Source of the DNA: Clostridium novyi NT
Lineage (GTDB): Bacteria > Bacillota > Clostridia > Clostridiales > Clostridiaceae
Direction of reading: 5' to 3'
Length of the DNA: 64,000 nucleotides
Assembly (NCBI RefSeq): GCF_000014125.1
Contig: NC_008593.1
Span: 930,001 to 994,000 of the forward strand
The notes under the pieces are model-generated. The model searched no databases. It was not told where the DNA came from and worked only from the letters and a program-made list of their open reading frames with translations. Below are positions 1-8,533 of this stretch, one piece after another. Each line of letters starts with the position of its first letter. Position 1 is the stretch's first letter. The translations under genes and the position numbers were made by a program.

Positions 1-233
1 AATTTTTAAGTGGAAAAGATTTAGAAAAGGTAAAGGAGGAATTAAGAATGACTGAACTTGGCAAAAGCTTAATACAAGAGGGAATAGAAAAGGGTAAAGA
101 TGAAGGCAAGAAAGAAAAGACTTTGGAAATCGTTAAAAAAGCAATAAAAAAAGGATTAGATAATCAAACTATAAAAGAATTAACCGATTTAGATATTGAA
201 GAAATTGAATTAATAAGAGAAGTATTAAAATAA
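1..233 (+). CDS. C-terminal part of Rpn/PD-(D/E)XK nuclease-family putative transposase (partial)
   Basis: The reading frame is open from base 3 with no start, so this is the 3' end of a gene that begins left of the window. An internal ATG at 48 gives a 61-residue tail, but the frame continues upstream of it (residues FLSGKDLEKVKEELR precede that Met). The tail has the charged segment GIEKGKDEGKKE followed by a short helix-turn-like stretch (AIKKGLDNQTIKELTDLDIEEIE). This arrangement is typical of the C-terminus of Rpn recombination-promoting nucleases, formerly called transposase_31. The catalytic domain lies outside the window, so activity cannot be judged. A hairpin terminator follows directly. 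Confidence 0.72.
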   Translation, partial: FLSGKDLEKVKEELRMTELGKSLIQEGIEKGKDEGKKEKTLEIVKKAIKKGLDNQTIKELTDLDIEEIELIREVLK

Positions 234-252
234 AAATTAAATAAGTATAAGA

Positions 253-292
253 AAAATAGCTAGATCCAATTAGGTCTAGCTATTTTATTATT
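253..292 (+). terminator. Rho-independent terminator after the Rpn-family gene
   Basis: A 12-bp perfect stem (AAAATAGCTAGA with TCTAGCTATTTT, 253-264 and 275-286) with a 10-nt loop is followed by a T-rich run. It closes the transcript of the partial gene on the left. Confidence 0.8.
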
Positions 293-514
293 GTAAAAAA
301 AGTTTACACAATGTAAAAGAACGTAATATTTTTGTAAAGAATAAGTATTTAAAAAGTGATAAATATAAAGTGTTAGCAAATTTAAGTAATTATAAAATTA
401 GTAAAAGCCCCCAAATACATTTATATGCATATAAAGTAAATTTAAGGTATAATAAATATGGTAAATATAACTATATAACTTAACAGAATGTTAAAAAGTA
501 AGGGGGGAATTAGT

Positions 515-1021
515 GTGAAAAAGATATTATCTGTAATAATTATCTGTCTGGTTGGATGTGGGTGTTTTATGGGATGTAGTAGCAAAAAAGATATACATGA
601 AGTTAATGTGTCAAAAGTATCAACTAATCAAAATAATCTTAATGAAGTTCAAGTTATTAATGAATATTTTAAGTGTTGGAATGATAAAGATTTAGGTAAA
701 ATGGAATTATTAGAAACTGAAGAATATAAAAATAAAAAGAAAAATTTAAGCTTTAATAACTTAAAATCCGTTGGAATTATTTCTTGTAAAGAATGGGATG
801 TTAAAGAACAAATAAAAAAAGCAATTTATGATAAGAATCAAATTAATAAATTTGATAAAGAAAATGTTAGGTGTTTTACTATACAATTTTATACAAATTC
901 AAATGACAATAAAGAAGATAAAAACCAAAAAATTTTACAAGGTATAGTAATATTAGTTAGAAAAGATAAAAAATCTAACTGGTTAATAAGAGACGTTATG
1001 TTTAATGGTGATTTATATTAA
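515..1021 (+). CDS. putative lipoprotein, NTF2-like/DUF4829-like
   Basis: I place the start at GTG 515 because AAGGGGGG (499-506) sits just upstream; an in-frame ATG at 488 lies before this site. The product of 168 residues begins with a lipoprotein signal peptide: KK, a hydrophobic stretch, then the lipobox FMGC followed by SSKK. The mature part has a polar linker and then a region (VINEYFKCWNDKDLGKMELL ... WLIRDV) resembling the helix-plus-sheet pattern of DUF4829/NTF2-like domains of clostridial lipoproteins. It is predicted to be anchored on the outer face of the cell membrane. The family call rests on overall pattern only. It lies 73 bases upstream of a deacetylase in the same direction and may share its transcript. 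Confidence 0.6.
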   Translation: MKKILSVIIICLVGCGCFMGCSSKKDIHEVNVSKVSTNQNNLNEVQVINEYFKCWNDKDLGKMELLETEEYKNKKKNLSFNNLKSVGIISCKEWDVKEQIKKAIYDKNQINKFDKENVRCFTIQFYTNSNDNKEDKNQKILQGIVILVRKDKKSNWLIRDVMFNGDLY

Positions 1022-1094
1022 AGGTGATGTTTTGAAGTTATAAATAAGTCTAACTATTTCAAATACAGTGTAATAACAAAAGGAGATATAAAAC

Positions 1095-2012
1095 ATGGGA
1101 AACAAAAGAATCAGACAAAATAAAAGGAGAAGAAAGGGTAAAGATTCAAGGAAGTGGATTGGAATTTTATCTGTATTTATTTTGGGTGTAGGGTTAATCA
1201 GTTTTTATAAAGGAAAACAGTATATATCAAAAACTAATAAACCTAATAAAAATGTTAAAGTGCAACAAAAGGTAGTATCAGTACATAACAATAAACCACA
1301 AAAGAAGTTTGTAGGCACAAATGATGAAGGTAAAAAATACACTTATGATGCTAAAAAGATCTCAGAAAGAATTACTAAGCGACATTATTTTAATAATGGA
1401 GAAAAAATAGTGTTTTTAACCTTTGATGACGGAAGTTCTCCATCAGTAACTCCACAGGTTTTAAAAGTATTAAAAGAAGAAGATGTTAAAGCTACATTTT
1501 TTCTTATAGGACAAGTTATAGAACAGGGTGGAGATGCGTCTAAAAAATTAGTTAAAGAGATATTTAATAGTGGACATGCTATAGCAAATCATTCATATAG
1601 TCACGATTATAATATTTTATATCCTAATAGTAAACTAGATATAGAAGCTTTTAAAAAAGATTTTGAAAAGAATGATTGTATATTAAAGAGTATTTTAGGA
1701 GAAAATTTTTCAACAAGAGTTTTAAGATGTCCAGGTGGATATAGGACTTGGAAGGGTATGAATCCATTAAATGATTATCTTAATAAAACTAATAAGGTAT
1801 CTGTAGATTGGAATGCTTTAAGCAAAGATGCGGAAGGAAAACCTAAAAAAGCAGAAGAGTTAGCTGATTTAGCAATAGAAAGTAGTAAAGGAAAAGATGT
1901 AGTTATTTTATTAATGCATGATGCAAGAGGAAAAGAAGAAACAGCTAAAGCTCTTCCTAAAGTAATCAAATACTTTAAAAGTAAAGGATATAAATTTAAA
2001 ACTTTATCTTAG
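1095..2012 (+). CDS. polysaccharide deacetylase family protein (PgdA-like, membrane-anchored)
   Basis: This 305-residue NodB-homology (CE4) protein likely removes N-acetyl groups from peptidoglycan or another surface glycan outside the cell. A very basic N-terminus (RIRQNKRRRKGKDSRKW) precedes one membrane segment at about residues 22-40, so the catalytic domain should face outward. CE4 motifs are present in order: TFDDGSS (catalytic Asp and metal Asp), HSYSH (metal His pair), RCPGGY, and LLMHDA near the C-terminus. A GGAG site at 1081 precedes the ATG. A strong terminator follows, making this the last gene of its unit. It differs clearly from the PdaB-type deacetylase at 12.8 kb, which lacks the DDG motif. 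Confidence 0.88.
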   Translation: MGNKRIRQNKRRRKGKDSRKWIGILSVFILGVGLISFYKGKQYISKTNKPNKNVKVQQKVVSVHNNKPQKKFVGTNDEGKKYTYDAKKISERITKRHYFNNGEKIVFLTFDDGSSPSVTPQVLKVLKEEDVKATFFLIGQVIEQGGDASKKLVKEIFNSGHAIANHSYSHDYNILYPNSKLDIEAFKKDFEKNDCILKSILGENFSTRVLRCPGGYRTWKGMNPLNDYLNKTNKVSVDWNALSKDAEGKPKKAEELADLAIESSKGKDVVILLMHDARGKEETAKALPKVIKYFKSKGYKFKTLS

Positions 2013-2020
2013 TAAATAAA

Positions 2021-2080
2021 AGCTGCCTTATTAAGAATAAATACTATAATGTAGATTTCTTAGTAAGGCAGCCTTTTTTA
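2021..2080 (+). terminator. terminator after the polysaccharide deacetylase gene
   Basis: A long imperfect stem (GCTGCCTTATTAAGAA at 2022 with TTCTTAGTAAGGCAGC ending at 2072) is followed by CTTTTTT. The complementary strand also has a T-rich tail, so it could stop transcripts from both sides. Confidence 0.85.
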
Positions 2081-2346
2081 ACAATTAACGGTAACTATTT
2101 TATTATCTTCAACTTTTATAATATCTATTTTTATAAGATTATAATAACCAATAATAGTCTCCTTCTGTATTAAATTTCATATACTTAATTTAATGATAAA
2201 ATATCATTTTAAAAAAGTAAATATTTATATAAAAATTTCTATGAAAGTTAAAATTATATTTATAAACTAAAATATGTAGCATATAATATATGCTATGAGG
2301 AATATTAAAATAATAAAAAATAGAATTATATAAAAGGATGATAAAT
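2081..2346. other. intergenic region between the deacetylase and the sugar kinase
   Basis: About 265 bases of very AT-rich DNA with no gene I can support on the plus strand. On the minus strand a good Shine-Dalgarno (CAGAAGGAG, 2159-2167) precedes a 24-25 codon open frame that starts with ATT and ends at 2078; this is discussed as a finding. The promoter of the downstream kinase gene should lie between about 2200 and 2330, but no clear -35/-10 pair is visible. Confidence 0.5.
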
Positions 2347-3270
2347 ATGATTTACACAGTTACATTTAATCCCTCTTTGGATTATATTGTAAGAGTAGAT
2401 GAATTTAAAATAGGTGAAGTAAATAGAACAATTGGTGAGGAAATATATCCTGGTGGTAAGGGGATTAATGTTTCTATAGTTTTAAATAATTTAGGTGTTA
2501 AAAGTGTAGCATTAGGCTTTGTTTCAGGATTTACAGGAAAAGAAATAGAAAAAAGAGTTAAGGAATATGGAGTAAAAAGCAATTTTATTAAACTTAAAAA
2601 TGGAAACTCTAGAATAAATGTTAAACTAAAATCTTCAGTTGAGTCGGAGATAAATGCACAGGGTGCAAAGATAGAAAAGGAAGATTTAAATGAATTTTTT
2701 TATAAACTACAAGGAGTACAGGAAGATGACTTTTTAGTTCTTTCAGGTAGTATACCAAACACAGTGCCAGAAAATATTTATGAAGATATAATGAAAAAGC
2801 TAAAGGATAAACATATAAAAGTTGTAGTAGATGCAACGTCAAATCTTTTACTAAATGTTTTAAAGTATAAACCTTTTTTAATAAAACCTAATCATCATGA
2901 ACTTGGAGAATTGTTTAATACAACAATAAAAACTGATGAAGATATAATTTATTTTGGAAAGAAATTACAAAGTATGGGAGCAGAAAATGTAGTTATTTCA
3001 ATGGCCGAAAAGGGTGCTATATTTATTTCATCAAGTGGAGAAGTTATAAAAAGTAAAGCTCCAAAGGGAGTGCTTAAAAATTCTGTAGGGGCAGGAGATT
3101 CAATGGTTGCAGGATTTATTTTTGGATATTTAAAAAATAAAGATTTAATGGAGGCTTTTAAATTTGGAGTTGCAACTGGAAGTGCTACTGCATTTTCTAA
3201 GGGCTTAGCTACCAAAAGTCAGGTGGAAACATTATTAAAACAAAAAATAATAGCTAAAAGAATAGAGTAA
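2347..3270 (+). CDS. fruK: 1-phosphofructokinase / tagatose-6-phosphate kinase family (PfkB-type) kinase
   Basis: This 307-residue PfkB-family kinase of the FruK/LacC subgroup uses ATP to phosphorylate a hexose phosphate in the cytoplasm. The start MIYTVTFNPSLDY is characteristic of the subgroup. The N-terminal substrate region has GGKGINVS, and the C-terminal ATP/anion-hole motif is GAGDSMVAGF with the catalytic Asp. I chose ATG 2347 over ATG 2338 because AAAAGG (2331-2336) lies directly against the upstream ATG. There is no fruA, fruR or lac gene beside it, so whether the substrate is fructose-1-phosphate or tagatose-6-phosphate cannot be settled from context; fruK is the more common assignment. 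The gene appears monocistronic and ends in a convergent terminator. Confidence 0.75.
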   Translation: MIYTVTFNPSLDYIVRVDEFKIGEVNRTIGEEIYPGGKGINVSIVLNNLGVKSVALGFVSGFTGKEIEKRVKEYGVKSNFIKLKNGNSRINVKLKSSVESEINAQGAKIEKEDLNEFFYKLQGVQEDDFLVLSGSIPNTVPENIYEDIMKKLKDKHIKVVVDATSNLLLNVLKYKPFLIKPNHHELGELFNTTIKTDEDIIYFGKKLQSMGAENVVISMAEKGAIFISSSGEVIKSKAPKGVLKNSVGAGDSMVAGFIFGYLKNKDLMEAFKFGVATGSATAFSKGLATKSQVETLLKQKIIAKRIE

Positions 3271-3292
3271 TACTAGTTCTTTTAGCTATTAG
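3247..3292. terminator. convergent terminator overlapping the kinase stop codon
   Basis: AATAGCTAAAAGAA (about 3249-3262) pairs with TTCTTTTAGCTATT (3277-3290), with the kinase stop codon inside the loop. The minus strand reads into a T-rich run (TTATTTTTTG), so it mainly serves the gene at 3318-3848. Confidence 0.7.
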
Positions 3293-3317
3293 CTTATATT
3301 TATTTCTAATATCATAA

Positions 3318-3848
3318 TCATTTTTTCCATTTTGAATACAAATCTGGCCGTTTGTGTTTTAAAGTTTTAAAAAATTTTTTAGAAACTTTAAGTTTTCTAA
3401 GTCCATTAATCATGTGTTTTGGATATTTTTCTTTTCGTGAGCAATTATTTTTTAATCCTATTACTTTTAATTCTCCACTTTTGGTTATAAATATGTGAGA
3501 TAAACCAGTATCAAGCCGTGTAAATTCTAGTTTTTCAAAGTTTTCTATTATATCTACTAAAGACAGTGCAAGGTTTTCATCTAGGCTATTTTTTTTTATA
3601 TAATCTATAATACATATACCATTTACATATTCTCTTAGAATATATCCGGTTCTATATTCAAAAACTTTTGGAAAGTATTTATTACCACTAGCATATCTTA
3701 ATATTAAATATTCACGTCTGCAATTATCAACATTTTTACATACTTTTAATACTCTATTATTAGGTGTTAAATATAGTAATTCAGTTTTACTTCTATGGAG
3801 AATTTTACATTTGTATATATTCACTCCAGCAATTATTAAACTTTTCAT
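3318..3848 (-). CDS. degenerate protein-kinase-like protein
   Basis: A 176-residue protein with a reduced kinase-like fold. The N-lobe pattern includes a candidate ATP-binding Lys in RVLKVCK (about residue 35) and a Glu in RREYLIL (about 46). A hinge-like LREYVNG (about 71-77) follows, then RLDTGLSHIFITKSGELKVIGLKN (about 111-134) where a catalytic loop and DFG motif would be. In that segment the HxD and DFG acidic residues are not present in canonical form. Similar short kinase-like proteins occur in other Firmicutes as predicted Ser/Thr kinases; substrate and activity are unknown. The gene stands alone, divergent from the valS leader. Confidence 0.5.
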   Translation of the reverse strand: MKSLIIAGVNIYKCKILHRSKTELLYLTPNNRVLKVCKNVDNCRREYLILRYASGNKYFPKVFEYRTGYILREYVNGICIIDYIKKNSLDENLALSLVDIIENFEKLEFTRLDTGLSHIFITKSGELKVIGLKNNCSRKEKYPKHMINGLRKLKVSKKFFKTLKHKRPDLYSKWKK

Positions 3849-3942
3849 ATTACTACCTCATTTATCAACTTAAAAAACATAAGTTAATATATATTTATAA
3901 AATAAAAACTCTTATTATTACAATATTATGAAAACAAAAAAC

Positions 3943-3970
3943 TTGACACTTAAAAAAATAACGGTATAAT
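3943..3970 (+). promoter_or_regulatory. sigma-A promoter of valS
   Basis: Consensus TTGACA (3943-3948) and TATAAT (3965-3970) are separated by 16 bases and sit directly upstream of the T-box leader. Confidence 0.85.
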
Positions 3971-3976
3971 AAGAAA

Positions 3977-4225
3977 TAATTATATAATATAAAAACAGAG
4001 AAAAAGAGGAGTAGGGATAAGGAGTATTAAGAGAGGAAAGTTTATTAGCTGAGAGACTTTCTATATAAATTATCTTGAAGGTAGCTTTGGAGTTTCTTTA
4101 TTGAAATAATAGTAGATAAAGACGGTGGTCACATCGTTAATTTTAATGAGTGCTTGATTGATTTCGAGAATTAAGGTGGTAACGCGCATTGTCGTCCTTT
4201 GGTGGATTGACAGTGCTTTTTTTAT
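3977..4225 (+). promoter_or_regulatory. T-box riboswitch, valine-specific, valS leader
   Basis: The leader carries the T-box core AAGGTGGTAACGCG (4173-4186), which pairs with the acceptor end of uncharged tRNA. It is followed by a terminator stem (GCATTGTC ... GACAGTGC, ending about 4216) and a T7 run. In the Stem I specifier region, TTGAAG then GTA (4081-4083) then GCTTTGGAGTT aligns with the equivalent region of the pheS leader in this window, so the specifier codon reads Val (GTA). A tRNA-Val with anticodon TAC is encoded at 28.2 kb. Low charged tRNA-Val should favour read-through into valS. Confidence 0.93.
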
Positions 4226-4271
4226 TTTGAAAATTATTTAATATAAAATATAAATTTAAGGAGGAGAAATA

Positions 4272-6911
4272 ATGCAAGAAGTTAATATTGCAAAAACTTA
4301 TGATCCAAAAGAATTCGAAGATAAGTTATATGAAAAATGGGAACAAAAAGGATATTTTACACCAGAAATAGATAAGACTAAAAAACCTTATACTATAATG
4401 ATGCCGCCACCAAATATAACAGGACAACTTCACTTAGGTCACGCTTTAGATGGAACACTTCAAGACTTTTTAATTAGAACAAAGAGAATGCAAGGATATA
4501 GTACACTATGGTTACCAGGAGAAGACCACGCAAGTATAGCAACAGAGGTTAAGGTTGAAAAATCTCTTTTAGAACAAGGTCTACATAAAAAAGAAATGGG
4601 AAGAGAAGCATTCCTTGAAAAAGTATGGGATTGGGCTTACAAGTACAGAGACAGAATAAAAACTCAATATCAAAAGCTAGGAATTTCTGCTGACTATACA
4701 AGAGAAAGATTTACAATGGATGAAGGCTTAAATAAAGCTGTAAGAAAAGTTTTCGTTGAATTATACAACGAAGGATTAATATACAAAGGAAACAGAATAG
4801 TTAACTGGTGTCCTAAATGTCAAACTGCAATATCAGATGCAGAAATTGAATATGAAGAACAAAACGGTCACTTCTGGCACATTAAATATCCAGTAGTAGG
4901 TAGCGATGAATTCTTAGAAATAGCTACAACAAGACCAGAAACTATGCTTGGAGACACAGCAGTTGCAGTTAATCCAAATGATGAAAGATACACACACTTA
5001 ATAGGTAAAAAGTTAATGCTTCCATTAGTAAATAGAGAAATACCTATAGTTGCAGATGAATATGTTGATGTAGAATTTGGAACAGGAGCAGTTAAAATAA
5101 CTCCAGCCCATGATCCTAACGACTATGAAGTTGGAAAGAGACACAACCTTCCACAAGTAGTTATATTAAATAAAGATGGTAGTATAGCTGAAGGATACGG
5201 AAAATATTCAGGACTTGATAGATATGAAGCAAGAAAAGAATTAGTTAAAGATTTAGATGAAGCTGGTTTCTTAGTAAAAATAAAAGAACATGCTCATAAT
5301 GTAGGAACTCACGATAGATGTGGTAGCACACTTGAACCTATGACATCAGAACAATGGTATGTTAAAATGAAGCCACTTGCAGAACCTGCTATAAAGGTTG
5401 TACGTGAAGGTGAAATTAAATTTGTACCTGAAAGATTTTCAAAGACATACTATAACTGGATGGAAAACATTCAAGATTGGTGTATTTCAAGACAATTATG
5501 GTGGGGACACAGAATCCCAGTTTGGTACTGTAAAGATTGTGGAGAAGTAATAGTATCTACAGAAGATCCAACTAAGTGTCCAAAATGCGGAAGTGAACAT
5601 TTAGAACAAGACAAAGATGTACTTGATACTTGGTTCAGTTCAGCACTATGGCCATTCTCAACACTTGGATATCCAGAAAAAACTGAAGACCTTGAATACT
5701 TCTATCCAACAAACACATTAGTTACAGGATACGATATAATATTCTTCTGGGTAGCTAGAATGATATTCTCAGGACTTCACAGCATGAAGAAGATACCATT
5801 TAATACTGTATTAATTCACGGTATCGTAAGAGATAGTGAAGGAAGAAAGATGTCTAAGTCTTTAGGAAATGGTGTTGATCCTCTTGAAGTTATCGAAAAA
5901 TACGGTGCAGATGCTCTAAGATTTATGTTAATCACAGGTAATGCTCCAGGAAACGATATTAGATACTACGAAGAAAAAGTAGAAGCAGCTAGAAACTTTG
6001 CAAATAAGATCTGGAATGCATCAAGATTTGTTATGATGAACCTTGACAAAGATTTAATGGAAAAATATAAAGATTGCAAAGAGTACACACTTGCAGATAA
6101 GTGGATATTATCAAGAATAAACACTGTAGTTAAAGAAGCTACTGAAAACATAGATAAGTTTGAACTTGGTATAGCAGCTCAAAAGATATACGACTTTATG
6201 TGGAACGAATTCTGTGACTGGTATATAGAACTTGTAAAACCAGCATTATATGGTGATGATGAAAAAGCTAAAGGTGTAGTATTAAATGTATTAAATGAAG
6301 TTCTAAAGAAAGGACTAAAATTATTACACCCAGTAATGCCATTTATAACAGAAGAAATCTACACTAACCTTCCAAATACAGAAGAAACTATAGTAACATC
6401 AGCTTGGCCTGTATTTGAAGAAGAATTAAGTGATGCAAAAACAGAAGAACAAATGAATTACATTATAGAAGCTATAAAATCTTTAAGAAATGTAAGATCA
6501 GAAATGAATGTTCCTCCTTCAAGAAAAGCTAAAGTTACTATATTTGCAACAGAAGGAAAAGATGCATTTAAACAAGGTACAATTTACTTTGAAAGATTAG
6601 CATCAGCATCAGAAGTTGATTTCGTAGATTCTAAAGATAGCATACCAGAAAATACAGTATCAGCTGTAACTAAGGGTGCTGAAATGTTTATGCCTCTTCT
6701 AGATCTTGTAGATATTGAAAAAGAATTAGAAAGATTAAATAAAGAAAAAGAAAAGCTACAAAAAGAAATAGAAAGAGTAGAAAAGAAACTTTCCAATGAA
6801 AAATTCGTAAGCAAAGCTCCAGAAGCAGTTGTTAATGAAGAAAGAGAAAAAGGAAAGAAATATAAAGAAATGTACGAAGCTGTAATTCAAAGAATAGAAA
6901 ACTTAAAATAA
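4272..6911 (+). CDS. valS: valyl-tRNA synthetase
   Basis: This 879-residue class I aminoacyl-tRNA synthetase attaches valine to tRNA-Val and edits mischarged threonine. The N-terminal signature is [15 protein letters not shown] (HIGH-type). The CP1 editing domain includes [15 protein letters not shown]. Zinc-type Cys pairs occur in NWCPKCQ and YCKDCG/CPKCG. The second signature is [13 protein letters not shown]-terminal coiled-coil arm rich in Lys and Glu (about residues 815-879) is typical of ValRS. Length is normal. The start follows AAGGAGGAG at 4259. The gene is governed by the upstream T-box and followed by a hairpin, a small basic gene and folC, a common clostridial order. Confidence 0.98.
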   Translation: MQEVNIAKTYDPKEFEDKLYEKWEQKGYFTPEIDKTKKPYTIMMPPPNITGQLHLGHALDGTLQDFLIRTKRMQGYSTLWLPGEDHASIATEVKVEKSLLEQGLHKKEMGREAFLEKVWDWAYKYRDRIKTQYQKLGISADYTRERFTMDEGLNKAVRKVFVELYNEGLIYKGNRIVNWCPKCQTAISDAEIEYEEQNGHFWHIKYPVVGSDEFLEIATTRPETMLGDTAVAVNPNDERYTHLIGKKLMLPLVNREIPIVADEYVDVEFGTGAVKITPAHDPNDYEVGKRHNLPQVVILNKDGSIAEGYGKYSGLDRYEARKELVKDLDEAGFLVKIKEHAHNVGTHDRCGSTLEPMTSEQWYVKMKPLAEPAIKVVREGEIKFVPERFSKTYYNWMENIQDWCISRQLWWGHRIPVWYCKDCGEVIVSTEDPTKCPKCGSEHLEQDKDVLDTWFSSALWPFSTLGYPEKTEDLEYFYPTNTLVTGYDIIFFWVARMIFSGLHSMKKIPFNTVLIHGIVRDSEGRKMSKSLGNGVDPLEVIEKYGADALRFMLITGNAPGNDIRYYEEKVEAARNFANKIWNASRFVMMNLDKDLMEKYKDCKEYTLADKWILSRINTVVKEATENIDKFELGIAAQKIYDFMWNEFCDWYIELVKPALYGDDEKAKGVVLNVLNEVLKKGLKLLHPVMPFITEEIYTNLPNTEETIVTSAWPVFEEELSDAKTEEQMNYIIEAIKSLRNVRSEMNVPPSRKAKVTIFATEGKDAFKQGTIYFERLASASEVDFVDSKDSIPENTVSAVTKGAEMFMPLLDLVDIEKELERLNKEKEKLQKEIERVEKKLSNEKFVSKAPEAVVNEEREKGKKYKEMYEAVIQRIENLK

Positions 6912-6924
6912 ACACAAAATATTT

Positions 6925-6956
6925 AAAATACATGGGCTATTTGTCCATGTATTTTA
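6925..6956 (+). terminator. hairpin after valS
   Basis: AAAATACATGG pairs with CCATGTATTTT (about 6925-6955) around a 9-10 nt loop. The T-run is short (TTTTAAAG), so it may only partly terminate and let some transcription reach the small gene and folC. Confidence 0.6.
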
Positions 6957-6986
6957 AAGTTAATTATAGAATAAAGGAGATAAACA

Positions 6987-7139
6987 ATGTCAAAAAATTT
7001 AGAACTAATGAAAAAAATAATAGAGGAAAAAAAGAAAAAAAGCTCACAACAAATGTCAAAGGGAAGACCGGCTAAGCGCATCGGAGGAAGTAGAAAAGGC
7101 ATTAATAGTTATAAACAAGGTGGAGTATTTGATAAGTAA
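6987..7139 (+). CDS. conserved-looking small basic protein (50 aa) between valS and folC
   Basis: A short gene with an excellent ribosome site (AAAGGAGA, 6973-6980) seven bases before ATG. It encodes 50 residues: an amphipathic, Lys/Glu-rich helix (residues 1-20), then MSKGRPAKRIGGSRKG and the end SYKQGGVFDK. It has no signal peptide or Cys and is strongly basic, so nucleic-acid or ribosome binding is conceivable, but I recognise no named family. It lies between the valS hairpin and folC (37 bases before the folC start), on the same strand and probably in the same transcript. Codon use matches its neighbours. Confidence 0.75.
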   Translation: MSKNLELMKKIIEEKKKKSSQQMSKGRPAKRIGGSRKGINSYKQGGVFDK

Positions 7140-7176
7140 TTAAATTAAAATTTAAAGGTAGAATGGGGAGAATATC

Positions 7177-8487
7177 TTGAATTATAAAGAATGTATGAAT
7201 TATATAGATGATGCTGCAAGGTTTAGTATAAATCTTGGACTGGATAGAACCAAAAGAATATTAGAACTTCTGGGAAATCCACATGATAAAATCAAATGTA
7301 TACATATAGCAGGTACCAATGGAAAAGGTTCTACAACATCAATGATTAGCTCTATTTTAATTGAAGAAGGGTATAAAGTAGGTATGTATACCTCACCATA
7401 TATTGAAGAGTTTGAAGAACGAATACAAATAAGTAATACTAATATTTCAAAAGAAGATTTAAGTATATGTGTAACTGAAGTTTATAATGCAGCTAATAAG
7501 ATACAAGAAGAAGGATACAGTCACCCAACTCAATTTGAAATAATAACATGTGCTGCATTTTTATATTTTTATAACAAAAATGTAGATTATGCAGTTATTG
7601 AAGTTGGACTTGGAGGAAGATTTGATTCTACAAATGTAATAACTCCAATATTAAGTGTAATTTCTTCAATTAGCTATGACCACATAAAAATATTAGGTGA
7701 TACTATAGAAAAAATTGCTATAGAAAAAGCAGGTATAATAAAAAATACAGTTCCTGTAGTTTTATATCCTCAATTAAAAGAAGCGGAAGATGTAATAAAA
7801 ACTGTGTGCCAGGAGAGAAAATCTCCACTTAAAATGTTAGACATAGAATGTGCAAAATATATAAATTGCAATGATATAAAATTAAATGGAGAGAATATAA
7901 GAACTCAAAATATAATAGTAAATGTTGATGATAAAACTTATGACATAAATCTTTCTCTTCTTGGAAAACATCAAATATTAAATTGTGCCACTGTTTTATA
8001 TGCGATTAATGAGCTTAAAAAGATGGGGGTATCAATAAAAGATACATCTATTATTAATGGACTTTTAAAAGTTAAGTGGATAGGAAGATTTGAAATTTTA
8101 AATAGAAATCCACTAGTAATATTAGATGGAGCACATAATATTGATGGAATAAAAAGTCTTAAAGAAAGTGTAGATACTTACGCTGATTATAAGGATATGG
8201 TTCTTATTTTAGGAATTTTAAATGATAAGCAAGTTGAAGATATGATTAAAGTTATAACTCCTAATGCAAAGATGGTTATATGTGTTACACCACATAGTGA
8301 AAGAGCTGAAATTGCTGGTGAACTTATGAAAAGTGTTAAACAATATAATCCTAATTGTATAGCCATTGAAGATTATAAAATAGCATATGAAACTGCACTT
8401 AAATATTGTGATTGTGATGATTTACTTTTAATATCAGGTTCTCTTTATATGATAGGAGATATGAGAAAAATAATAACTAGAAAATAA
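7177..8487 (+). CDS. folC: folylpolyglutamate synthase / dihydrofolate synthase
   Basis: This 436-residue Mur-ligase-family enzyme adds glutamates to folates (and may also join dihydropteroate with glutamate) using ATP. The P-loop is GTNGKGST (about residues 46-53), the ligase signature region is VGLGGRFDSTN, and the hinge/C-terminal domain motif is LDGAHNIDGIK. Translation begins at TTG 7177, preceded by GGGGAG (7165-7170). It follows valS and the 50-aa gene, as in many clostridia and bacilli where valS-folC is a conserved pair. Its terminator is shared with the convergent permease gene. Confidence 0.95.
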   Translation: MNYKECMNYIDDAARFSINLGLDRTKRILELLGNPHDKIKCIHIAGTNGKGSTTSMISSILIEEGYKVGMYTSPYIEEFEERIQISNTNISKEDLSICVTEVYNAANKIQEEGYSHPTQFEIITCAAFLYFYNKNVDYAVIEVGLGGRFDSTNVITPILSVISSISYDHIKILGDTIEKIAIEKAGIIKNTVPVVLYPQLKEAEDVIKTVCQERKSPLKMLDIECAKYINCNDIKLNGENIRTQNIIVNVDDKTYDINLSLLGKHQILNCATVLYAINELKKMGVSIKDTSIINGLLKVKWIGRFEILNRNPLVILDGAHNIDGIKSLKESVDTYADYKDMVLILGILNDKQVEDMIKVITPNAKMVICVTPHSERAEIAGELMKSVKQYNPNCIAIEDYKIAYETALKYCDCDDLLLISGSLYMIGDMRKIITRK

Positions 8488-8498
8488 AATTAAAAAAT

Positions 8499-8533
8499 AA
8501 AGTGTCTGACCCTTAATTAAAGGTCGGACACTT
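8499..8533. terminator. bidirectional terminator between folC and the AI-2E-type permease
   Basis: GTGTCTGACC (from 8502) pairs with GGTCGGACAC (8522-8531) around AT-rich sequence. T-rich tracts lie on the plus side (CTTTTATGC) and the minus side (TTTATTTTTTAA). It separates two converging genes. Confidence 0.75.

Noticed and set aside
241..500. CRISPR array or direct repeats in AT-rich gaps
   Set aside because: No repeated unit with regular spacing was seen here or elsewhere in the window.
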